DNA of 64,000 nt from Polytrichum commune (Eukaryota > Streptophyta > Polytrichopsida > Polytrichales > Polytrichaceae). The position numbers were made by a program, and so were the translations under genes. This document shows positions 8,871 to 18,915 of this stretch, piece by piece; position 1 is the first letter of the stretch; the number at the start of each line of letters is the position of its first letter. The notes under the pieces are model-generated. The model was not told the DNA's origin, did no database searches, and saw nothing but the letters and a program-made list of their open reading frames with translations. The stretch covers positions 59,599,554-59,663,553 of the forward strand of contig OX485803.1 of assembly GCA_950295325.1 (NCBI GenBank), in the 5' to 3' direction.

Positions 8871-9700
8871 CACATGTATATACCATCACACGAAGAAGAC
8901 ATAGGATCCATACCGCTAATTAAACAAAACATAACACAACAACCATTGACCACCCAAACTATATACACATACTATGCAGAGACTTTAACATGGACATAGC
9001 CCTAATTGGAAAACAAAACGACTACATCACAACACCAACACAAGCAGAAGATACAGAATGGCGCACATTTACAGACAATCTACAACTTACATATATCCAA
9101 ACAAACAGCCTATACTCTAGACAAGGAGGCCAAAACTATAACCAAACCAACCTAATAGATGGATATTACATCAAAACACCCAATAACAACCTATACACAT
9201 CAACCATAAACAATGACCACAACCTCAACTCAGACCACTCCTCAGTAACACTACACATCCCACCAAATACACTACTAGCCCGCTGTCCACCACCAACTAC
9301 AGACAAACCCCCAAGGATCCTAAACCCCATCCCACAGATAAACATTGAAAAATTCAAAACATAATTCTTTGAAGAAAATGCACCACAGCTAAATGAACTC
9401 ACGAACACCCTTATACAAGACCAACTAACAAATGAACAATGGCAAACAACATGCACAAAATTTGACCATATCATACAAAAAATCTCCGACAACATCCAAG
9501 ATACATGCAGTGCACCACCTCTCCCAGACCTCACAAACCGTACATCACAACAAGGAGGCTTTCTACCAAGAAAACTCCAAAAGAAATGGAAAAACTATCT
9601 TTCCGCCTACCACCTAATTAGGAAAGCAATTTACTTGATAAAAAACGCACCAAATTGGCAAACACACCCCATAATCGAAGAACTAAGGAACCATACCCAA
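8871..9700 (+). pseudogene. AP-type endonuclease, C-terminal part, and linker
   Basis: Two frames carry the remains. 8871-8960 reads YIPSHEED and onwards. From about 8975 the frame changes to LCRDFNMDIALIG, the GDFN motif of AP-type endonucleases with Gly changed to Arg. NSDHSSVTL near 9230 is the SDH motif, which holds the last catalytic Asp-His. The N-terminal half is missing here, but a related fragment at 53.6-53.95 kb seems to cover it. A TAA at 9362-9364 and a C-run frameshift near 9710-9722 break the linker towards the reverse transcriptase. Confidence 0.72.
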
Positions 9701-10079
9701 ACCCCCATCCCACCCCCCCCCCCAATCAAGAACCTAATCAGCCTGAATGGATAGCAACACTAGCCCAAATCGCCAAAACCGCACATATACATGCCCGAAA
9801 AATTACCACAAAATACACCCAAGAATTCATTAAAAAAACCATATCCAAATACAGACTACTATACGACAAAAGCCCAAGAAAATCAACAAAAGAGTCTTCA
9901 CAAACCAAGAAACGCCCCCATTAGACTGCATTACAGATGTAAACAACAACGTACTTACAAACCCCACAGACATAGCCAATGAAATACACAACCAACAATC
10001 TATTAGCAATAGACCCACCGTACCAACATGCTACCACCATCCAGAACACACACCAAAGTGCACATGTGGTGTTAGACAA

Positions 10080-11000
10080 TACCCATGGCACGACCTAGAC
10101 GGATTTGTCATCGAAAAAAGAGGAAACTCTAAAGCTCCACTACATAAATACTTTGACAGAGTAACATACGATATGTGTTTAAAGAATCTAGCAAATAACA
10201 AAACACCCGGCCCCGACAAAATTCCCAACATAATCTTAAAAAACATGCCCGAAAGCTTCCACAACATACTTTTTTTATTATTCTCCCACTGTTACAGACG
10301 AAAATAAATACCAACTTCATAGAAAATAAGTCTAACAATATTACTATACAAAAAAGGAGATCCATCAAAATTAACAAACCACAGACCAATCGCACTTACA
10401 AACACAATATACAAATTCTTTACGAGCTCCCTTAAATCCATACTATCAGCATATGGAGAAAATACCAAATCCTCCACGACAGCCAAGAAGGATTCAGAGC
10501 AGAAAAAAACACATCCAGACAACTCCAACTCCTCATAGCAGCACTAGAAGACGCAAGATTTACAAACCAAGACATCTATCTACTATATATCGATTTCAAA
10601 AACGCATTCGGATCTCTTGGTCATGCACGACTATTAGCAGTTACTAAGGACTTAGGATATCCAAAAGATGCCGTGTCTTTGATAGGAAATATTTATTCAA
10701 ACTTCAATATCATATTTACAGGAGAACACTTCAGAAAAACAAACTCATACCAATACAAAGAGGCACAATACAAGGTGACACACTCAGTCCATACTTCTTC
10801 CTAATATTCTTAGAACCACTGCTACGTTGGCTACAACGAGGGAATAATGGGTACACATTCGGTACATCCAAAATAACGATCAGCTTTGCAGCATACGCAG
10901 ATGATCTAGCAGCCATAATCAATACAGATCCAATTACACAAACTAGACAAATACTGCGAATGGGCCGGAATGGACACGGGAGTTCCAAAATGCACCATCA
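10080..11000 (+). pseudogene. non-LTR reverse transcriptase (frameshifted)
   Basis: The fingers/palm start is readable as NNKTPGPDKIPN (about 10195-10230), followed by KKGDPSKLTNHRPIAL in another frame, LLYIDFKNAFGSL (motif A, about 10580-10617), GTIQGDTLSPYFF and the catalytic AYADDLAA (YADD at 10894-10905). At least four frame changes are needed to read these in order, so no functional enzyme is made. The KKGD...N.RPI and QGD..SP..F signatures are typical of LINE-type rather than LTR-type enzymes. Confidence 0.85.
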
Positions 11001-14000
11001 CGGCATGCCCAAACAAATCAAAAATAAAACCTGAAATATTCAAAACCAAAATCCAAGCCCAAAACATCCACTACAGAAACCAACCACTACCCGTCCTATA
11101 CCAAAATGAACCATACGTATATTTAGGCATACAATTAGTACCATCATTAAAATGGAAATTCCAAACACACATCACCACAACCAAAATGATAAACCAATGC
11201 AAACTACTAACAAACTGCCCAGCTACAATCAAACAAAAAATAAGTATGGTAGACACTGTCATAAGAGCCGGTATACCATATAGCTTTGATGCAGTCCCAT
11301 ACTCAATGCAAGCTATCAAAAAATTAGACAAAAAAATTATAAGAATCCAAAAAGTTATATGTGGTCTACCTAAATGTACAGCAATCATAATAACCCAACT
11401 ACCACACGACTTGTTTGAACTAGAAGCCTTCTCATTAAAAAATGCCTACCTAAGATGTATTAGCGAATAACTCAGAAATGCACTTAATGATCCCGGCAGA
11501 CTTGGCATAATCTACAAAGGACTTATACAACATATTCTTGCAAAATATAGAGGCGCAGAAGACATACAAAGAATCAAATACCACGACTGCATAAGATCAC
11601 CTACAACACGAACACTATTTCTTATTAAAAGAGAAGGAGAAGCTCACCTCAAAAGCATAGAAACAAATTTCCAGCTCCATGCAACTAAACTTGAAACAGA
11701 ATGGAAATCCCAGGCCACAATCGTACTACCACAACTAAACAAAGAACTATCTCTTAAACTACTATATAAACTCCTAACACTAAACATACAAAAAATAAAA
11801 CGTATTTCCCTTCCCAATGGCACACACTTAATGTCACCAACAGACTTTCAAACCTACTATAAAACCCCGACAAAACTAATAAAAAATGCACTACACATAG
11901 CAGAACAACTTTTCTGCCAACAAAATTGTAACCAAAACTGTCCAATCCAATGTAATAGACACCTACAAGCCCGCACACTCCAAGAAAAATACATATCAGA
12001 TAATAGAGAATTACTACCCAGAATCTTGGACAACCCCTTACACCCGCCACCAACACAACAACCCCAACAACCAAACCCACCCCCCAACATAATAAATAAC
12101 CCAATCAAATTCCCCATATACAACATACTAAATCACAAAGCAAACATAACGAAAGACAAATATAAAATAACAAAAAAATTTAACACATACCTATGCCAAT
12201 GGTCACTCCAAAACAACGCGACATACTACAAGTGGATATCACAAAAAGAACTATTCCCACCAAACCATCCCTCAGTAATCGAACACAACATAAACCTACT
12301 AAAAGAATATTATACAAGACAACAACACAACCACTACAACAAACTAATTCATACACATATAACCCCCATACAAACCAAAGACCCAAGATTCATACCACCA
12401 CCTACAATAACACCACACACCCAAATATCAATAATAGAATGCAACCCAGAAAGAGACATTAATACAACGAAACATACTATACAAATACAAAACGAAATAA
12501 CACACATATACGAAGACATAGGAAGATATCTCATAACCATCCCAACCACCAAACTAAATTGGCTATGGCAGCAATACAACAAAGACACCTACAGGACATA
12601 CGGCCTAATACCACCCCCACAACCATTCGAAACTGAGGTAGTCTGGCTATACCAAAGATATAACTCTAAAATACCAAAAAAAAATCCACTTAAAACATCT
12701 CCATACACTCTCCCACATAACCTCCTTGACTCCATTACAAAAGCATTTAACATTTCACACTCCTACTTCTCTTCACCAATAACATGCTCTACACATATTA
12801 CAAAATATTTCTCACCATTCACAAGAGATAAAAATTTTGGATCATTAGGCACCGCTTTCCAATACAAATGGCACGGAATTGGCTATGCCCACCCACAAAA
12901 CGAAGAAATGACTCAACAAGCAATACATTGGGCACGCCTAGCAGCCAGAAATGACCCAGATACCGTCACACTAATAGTCACACCAGACACAAATTGGTAC
13001 CAAAACTACTTACTACATACAGGACCGTTCCCAGACACACATGTCCTAGCCCATTTCGCCGCAGATACCATTACATACGACGTACCAACAAACCCTCAAA
13101 ACCTCAATAAACCACAAATAGAACCATTAGCAATACATATACTCTGCATCCACCACCAACACAATAATTTTGGCACTCCCAATCAAATAGACACAATCAA
13201 AACAACAATAGAAAACCTACAAATAGCACAATACCATATACAAACAACCCCACCCACACCAAACAATACACCCGTAAACAAAAACACTAAATGGAACAAA
13301 CTACTCTACCCACCACATAATAACCCATCAATTACACCCATACCACCAATACCAAACTACGAAATCCAACACACATTAAAATTCCTACCACAATATAGCT
13401 ATTACACCGACGGTTCATTTATCCCACCCATGAAAGCTAATGACGGGCACTGGAAGAAAGAAAAAGCTGGATATGGTATCTATAACCCAACGAAAATAGA
13501 CATACGTATATCAAAAAGACTGCCCGGCCTAGAAACCAACTTTAGAGCCGAATTAATGGCCATACACAAAACCCTCAAAATAATCACAACCAAATACCCG
13601 AACGAACCTGCACACATATTTAAAAACTGTCTAAACTGCCTATATGTAATCAACACACGAATAAAACACCCAACTCATCATAATAACCATGCTGACAAAA
13701 TCATACTGACATCTATGGTTGAAATGTTAAAAAACCAAACACAACCCACTACGATATATAAAGTAAAAACACACATAAACATTGACGGAAATGAACAAGC
13801 TGACCAACTTGCAAAGCAAGGCACTAAAAAACAATATAGATTTGTTGCCAAAACATATGAATTTGCATATACCACACCATACTACTTCCAAAAAAACACA
13901 TGGTCGGGACCCAACAAAAGACCTGACAAAGGCCCAGTCCGATACCTTGAAACATACCTCACTAAACACGATAGAGATAACAACCTAAAAAGATTGGCAA

Positions 14001-14155
14001 TACAATTCCCCAACATTAACAAATGGACAACAAACCCAGACATAGACAACGAAATATCTAATCACTTCTGGTCCAACCCCATAATAACAGATTCACAAAA
14101 GACTAGTATCCTAAAATTCCGTACCGGACAAAATATGGGTAACACTAGAAAATAA
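10970..14155 (+). pseudogene. LINE C-terminal linker and RNase H domain
   Basis: One frame runs from 10970 to 14155, interrupted only by a TAA at 11468-11470. The first part includes YVYLGIQL, the thumb-like segment after the polymerase. The RNase H domain starts at YYTDGSF (about 13400) with the first Asp, has RAELMAIHK (about 13545) with the Glu, and ends with GNEQADQLAKQG (about 13790) containing the last Asp. The expected second Asp seems replaced in the KNCLNCLYVIN segment, where relatives usually have TD, consistent with a G-to-A change. About 450 residues between polymerase and RNase H remain unexplained. Confidence 0.8.
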
Positions 14156-14857
14156 CTATTCTTTGGCAGAGAAAGATTCCCATCCATAACATGCCCAATC
14201 TGTAACTCACCAGATGAAGACACATGACTACACATACTATTAAAATGCAACCAACATCACATACACGCCCTCAGAACCAAACGACATAACAAAGCAGTAT
14301 GGGAATTAAGAAAACTAATCCTATCATCACAAAAGTCAGGATGCTACACCCTCATGAACGCAGGAACATTTAACAACAACCCACAAGAAAATACAGTCCC
14401 AACATGGCTTCTAAGATATACATGTACACAACAAAGATGCCACTGCAACGCTAGACTCAAACCTGACCTTCTATGTATAAAAGAACTCCCGCACCAAAGC
14501 ACCCCACCACCACACCCAACCAACAACCTAACGGTACAATTCATCGAATTTACATACACTAATGATAGATTCTCACAAGATACAATCAACAACAAAATCC
14601 AAAAATACCAACCATTAATTAACGACATCACCCAACAAGGATGGAAAGTAGACCCACTTATAGTCATAACAGCAGGAGCTAGAGGAACCACGCACATCCC
14701 ATCAATGAAACAACTTGAACAAACATTTAAAATCCCCGAAAATAATGTTAAAAATACATTCAAAGCAATAAACACTATTGCCATACAAATCGCTAGCTCA
14801 ATCCTCCTACACAAGAGACGTATAGAAAACAATCAAGTAATCCCCACAGAATAAATG
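14156..14857 (+). pseudogene. zinc knuckle and PD-(D/E)XK-like nuclease domain at the LINE C-terminus
   Basis: In the same frame after the TAA at 14153, CPICNSP and then LHILLKCNQHHIH give a CCHC-like knuckle interrupted by a TGA near 14225. The 166-codon frame from 14354 follows, with KPDLL (PD at about residues 37-38), FIEFTY (Glu at about 65) and NKIQKY (Lys at about 81-84). This spacing matches the PD...(D/E)xT...K arrangement of restriction-like endonucleases in R2-type and Dualen-type elements. Assignment is by pattern only. With the AP-type domain upstream, the ancestor may have carried two endonucleases. Confidence 0.6.
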
Positions 14858-14879
14858 AGCCAAGACAAAGAAAACAAAT

Positions 14880-15225
14880 AAAGACATAAATAGCGGTTTT
14901 TGCAAAAAACATACTCAGAGGTAAAATGTTTTTACATAAATAGCCGTTTTTACAAAAAAACATACTCAGAGGTAAAACGTTTTTACATAAATAGTGGTTT
15001 TTGCAAAAAACATACTTAGAGGTAAAATGTTTTACATAAATAGCGGTTTTTGCAAAAAACATACTTAGAGGTAAAATGTTTTTACATAAATAGCAGTTTT
15101 TGCAAAAAACATACTTAGAGGTAAAATATTTTACATAAATAGCGGTTTTTGCAAAAAAAATACTTAGAGGTAAAACATTTTTACATAAATAGCGGTTTTT
15201 GCAAAAAAACATACTTAGAGGTAAT
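14880..15225 (+). repeat. seven tandem copies of a ~50-bp unit at the LINE 3' end
   Basis: Copies of ATAAATAG begin near 14886, 14937, 14987, 15036, 15086, 15135 and 15186. Each unit holds a near-palindrome, GTTTTTGCAAAAAAC, followed by CATACT(C/T)AGAGGTAAAA. Differences between units are single bases and one- to two-base indels in A or T runs. The array starts 26 bases after the final LINE stop codon, so it may be the element's 3' untranslated tail. It opens a long antisense frame that is only a by-product of the repeat. Confidence 0.9.
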
Positions 15226-15419
15226 TTACAACAGATTACAAAAGCAAAAAAACAGTAATGGAGTAGACACAAGAGCAAAAGATGCGAAGGCAAATATCAC
15301 AATAATGAGGTTGAAGAGGCATGTTCCACCCAACCCTAGGGCTTATATACTACATACAACTATGAGTCAAGACTCCTTTCAACTGGTAGTTCCAAATATC
15401 TTAACCATAGTGGTTTAAA

Positions 15420-16120
15420 TTTGGTTTGCTAAAATATTTAATTAATTATAATTATAATTAATTAATTAAAAGTTGAACGCAACATGTTCATAACTATATA
15501 TATAATTAAAAAAATTCAATAATATAGCTCTCAAGCAACTTGGACATCTTTTTTACCTAATAATTAGTAATTAAAGTGTAAAAAGAAGTTACGTAACCCA
15601 AAAAATAATAAATTTAAAAATTGGCTAGTGATTAAAGAAGTCATTTAAGAAACAAACATACTTGACTAGATACATATAATATATGTAACTATATATGTGT
15701 AACTATAGTTAACATCCACATTAACTTCGAATGGATAACATCCACATTAAAATGGAATGGACCAAAAATTAAAAGGACCAAATAGACCAAAACCTAGTAA
15801 TGTATAACTATAGTTAACATCCACATTAAAATAGAATAGAGCAAAAATAGAAAAGACCAAATAGACCAATAACTAGTAACGCATAACTACAGTTAACATC
15901 CACATTAACATAGAATGGACCAAAGATAGAACCAAATACACCTAAGAACTAGTAACGTTCAAGTGTGAACACAAAGTGGTTAGGAAATTTGCTCTTGAAA
16001 CAACGAACTTGATGCATAGTCTCTGATAACATCCTCCCTCAACCAACCGAAGAAACATGACTTGGCAAACACCAACGCCACAAAATCACACCTTATAACA
16101 CCAACAAAACAACAGTAAAC
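15420..16120. repeat. ~80-bp tandem repeats and a dispersed repeat
   Basis: Three to four diverged copies of a unit with AACTATAGTTAACATCCACATT start near 15701, 15806 and 15886; a partial copy lies near 15730. The following sequence (about 15955-16030, with GTGTGAACACAAAGTGGTTAGGA) recurs near 32800-32880 and 53500-53590. Upstream, 15420-15690 is AT-rich with no gene. I see no transposase. Confidence 0.75.
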
Positions 16121-16124
16121 GGCT

Positions 16125-16140
16125 GCTAGCTGCAGCTAGC
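16125..16140. repeat. perfect 16-bp palindrome
   Basis: GCTAGCTGCAGCTAGC reads the same on both strands. It lies in sequence without a recognisable gene, and no function is evident. Confidence 0.6.
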
Positions 16141-17544
16141 TTTCTTTATTCGATTTCTGACTACTATAGTGTCCATCCTCGAAAGGGGAGAGTAGTATAG
16201 CCCCAATTTCCTTTTGTCTTGTGGGCATCGGGTTATTGGCATTACGAACAGACACTTTATTCACGCCGGCCCCTACCCCAGGGACCGGAGTTTCTATCTA
16301 TCTATCTGGCAACAACAAACTCAATGTTAGTTTTGGCATTGGCAAGTAATACTTGCTCCTTCACCTTCATGTTGAGGTGGTCAGCCTTGGCAACCTTGCT
16401 GCTAGGAGGTTGTGATTTGGTAGCAGCTTGGTTGCTTGCAACAACTGCACCATTAGGAGTAACTCTAGCGCATTGATAAACATGCAAGGCATTTGGAGTA
16501 GGCATGTAAAACCCTTCAAGCTTCCATTTCTCCATGAAGATGGCACCAAATGTTGGAAAAAAAAATGAATTTTGCAATGCAATATTGCACGACCTTGCTC
16601 ACACCATCATCCATATATCTTTCTATCGGGAATACATCAATCGTGGACACAAAAAGGGCCATGACTAACTAAAGATGTTGCTTTGTGCGGCTCGTTGTTA
16701 AGGGTCCCCTAGCAATCTTGTAGAAATCGTTGACAAATACGTGTTACTTTTAACAATAGACTTCTTCACTTCGAAAGTGATCAATGATTTAGTAGCACGT
16801 AACGCATATTGTTTGACAACTTGGGGGTTCTGCCAACAAATTTCACCATCTTGACCATGTCAACTTTAGCACACCAAAAATCCCTAGGACTCTACTATGT
16901 TGGGTGCCTTCGAGCCCCCGTGTTGGACAAGTGATCGAAACAAAGGTTGTTAACATGTCTTGGCATATAGCCAACACTTGTCCAAAATCAAGAGTAGTGT
17001 CTTGTGCCTTGTGGAATTTCATGCATGCAAAGTGCACCTCCAAAATAGGACCCAACACATCAAAACCATGCTTCAAGAGTCTTTTTTAAGAACACTCACC
17101 CAATATTCAACATCAAGAGGCCTCCCGATGCCAATGTGCTTACTAAACAACTTTGGAAATTCTAAAATCTACTCACCCCATTAACCTCTTCATGTACCTT
17201 CTCCCATGTGAGAGGAGCTAGGAGAACCTTCTGAACATCATGATGTCCATTTCAAGTGCCTTTCATTTGATGGGGCATCGGATCAACATTCATTTGTCCT
17301 TTGTGCCTAGATCGTTCTTGCCATGGGTTTCCGCATTCCCTTGTTGGTGTGATTTGATGAATGCTTGCCATTTTTGTACCTTTGCTTATAGCCATGAAAG
17401 TGGCTCGAGAGATTCCATGAATTCTCCATCAAGCACAAAGACAAGTAATTTTATCTTCCAATATTATTTCTTATCTAGATCCTAAACTATGCATCCTACT
17501 AAAAATCTCGGTACCCCATTCCCTCTTTTCATCAAAGGACTTGG
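16141..17544. other. no recognisable gene
   Basis: Intergenic, moderately AT-rich. Short open frames occur on both strands, but none shows a known motif. One copy of the recurring inverted-repeat word (AGAGGCCTCCCGATGC, near 17117) is present. Confidence 0.5.
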
Positions 17545-17555
17545 GCCAATAACCA

Positions 17556-17975
17556 CGGGGAGGTCACTCCATTGTAAAGTTGAACAACCAAGTGCGAACA
17601 CTTTACATGTAAAAATTCTTATTTTTTACATAAAGCATCACCAAATGGGTCAAAATTTTCTCATTCTTTTTTCATGAGTAGATATACACAATTCCTATTA
17701 CATAATAAAAATTGGTAACTAAATTTGATGATTTGATTTTTTTTTATAAAACATATTGTTTCTAACTATAATGATGCATAATTGAACTAAAACAATTACT
17801 ACAAAAACGAAGATGACTAAAAACTTCAAAAAATATATACAAAAGGTATTATCAATGGTTACGTATATGTAGAAAAAAAATCATAAATTTTAAAATTATC
17901 TATGGCATGTAATATAGGGGTAACAAACTTTGTTCGCACGTGGTGTTCAACTTGACAACGGAGTGACCTCCCCAT
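17556..17975. mobile_element. 420-bp MITE with long terminal inverted repeats and 11-bp target duplication
   Basis: The left arm begins at 17556 (GGGGAGGTCACTCC...) and its near-complement ends at 17975. The arms are about 45 bp with a few mismatches. GCCAATAACCA stands directly outside at 17545-17555 and again at 17976-17986, an 11-bp direct repeat. Long inverted repeats with a 9-11-bp target duplication fit a Mutator-like (MULE) or foldback non-autonomous element. The interior is AT-rich and codes for nothing. It interrupts an older repeat that continues on both sides. Confidence 0.82.
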
Positions 17976-18588
17976 GCCAATAACCAACAATTTACTCTAA
18001 CAAGTTGGGTGGATGCCCATGGAAACAACTGACAACAATTCTTTGAACAACATTCATCATCACCAATAGCACGAATGGATCCTACATCAAGGAGACGGCT
18101 AATCTCGGGGACCTTATCTTATATCAAATCTTCCTAATAGAATTATGATAGGGAGTTTTCATCACCCCACTAAAGAAATCTTCTTTGCTCACACTTGAAG
18201 AATTTCAAATAGAAATTCCTCAACCTCTGAGAGTAGAAAATCGTTATTAAGTCGTGTTTTTGTAAGAGGCCACAATCTTGTGAACATTATTTGGTCACTA
18301 TGTCTAGCCATCACATTGACAATCATCACGCCCACGTGATTGGGACCTATTTTGTTGGTCACAAAAATCTCATTTGGTAAGGAAGTCCAGATGAAACCTA
18401 CAGCCAACACATTACCTAAATTATCATCTAAGTTGAAAATTCTATGATGCCATTATAGTCTAGAAGGGTAAGGATTTGCATGGGAGTCCTTTGGGATTAC
18501 AAATCCAAAATGCAGTCCAATGGCATTCGATGATATCGGCATTTCAACTTCAAAATTTAACACCTCGGTCGTTTCTTTTTCATTGCAT

Positions 18589-18915
18589 TCAAAAATTTGT
18601 CCTCTCATCTAATGAGTTAATAGATGTCTCAAAAATCTCATTGCCACATATCACCAAGTTCTCTATGGCCCACGGAATTGGCGACCCTACACTATCGCTA
18701 GTACAATTTCCAATGTGTGGATAGTCAATAACAAGTTGGTTGAGACCATGATCAACCCTCAAAACTCTAACAAATACTTGACCAAGGTGTGGAGATCCAC
18801 GATTTGTACTCCTCAAAACAACCTTCCCAATCCATACATGGAGGTCATTCACTTTTAATATGACCTTTTGACCCACAACAAAGGTCATGCTACCAAACCA
18901 ATTTTTCCAAATCAT
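18589..18915 (-). pseudogene. possible CACTA (Ptta/En/Spm) transposase fragment
   Basis: A 108-codon minus-strand frame reads VGQKVILK, GKVVLRSTN, HLGQVFVRVLRVDHG and VGSPIPWAIENLV. The layout (G.V.LK, then A/GxVxS, then WxxVxV, then GxPIxWP near the end) resembles the plant Ptta/En/Spm transposase domain as I remember it. Neighbouring minus-strand frames (18189-18410 and 19034-19294) could be further scraps. No CACTA ends were located. The call rests on a loose pattern. Confidence 0.3.

Larger units (their letters stand above)
8868..14860 (+). mobile_element. non-LTR retrotransposon (LINE-like), 5'-truncated and decayed
   Basis: The plus strand shows, in order, the second half of an AP-type endonuclease, a reverse transcriptase with YADD, a long linker, an RNase H, a zinc knuckle and a PD-(D/E)XK-like domain. 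Most segments share one frame, broken by TAA at 9362, frameshifts around 9700 and through the reverse transcriptase, TAA at 11468 and 14153, and TGA near 14225. The 5' end is truncated at about 8868, inside the endonuclease. The plus strand is very rich in A and C and poor in G and T throughout, unlike its surroundings. The domain set recalls the Dualen/RandI group, but I have not compared sequences. Confidence 0.85.

Noticed and set aside
14880-15225. CRISPR-like array
   Set aside because: Units follow each other without unique spacers, and the context is a eukaryotic retroelement.
14793-15293. 166-codon minus-strand frame with repeated Tyr-Val-Phe-Cys-Lys blocks
   Set aside because: It is the antisense reading of the 50-bp tandem array; unit length and lack of stops explain it.
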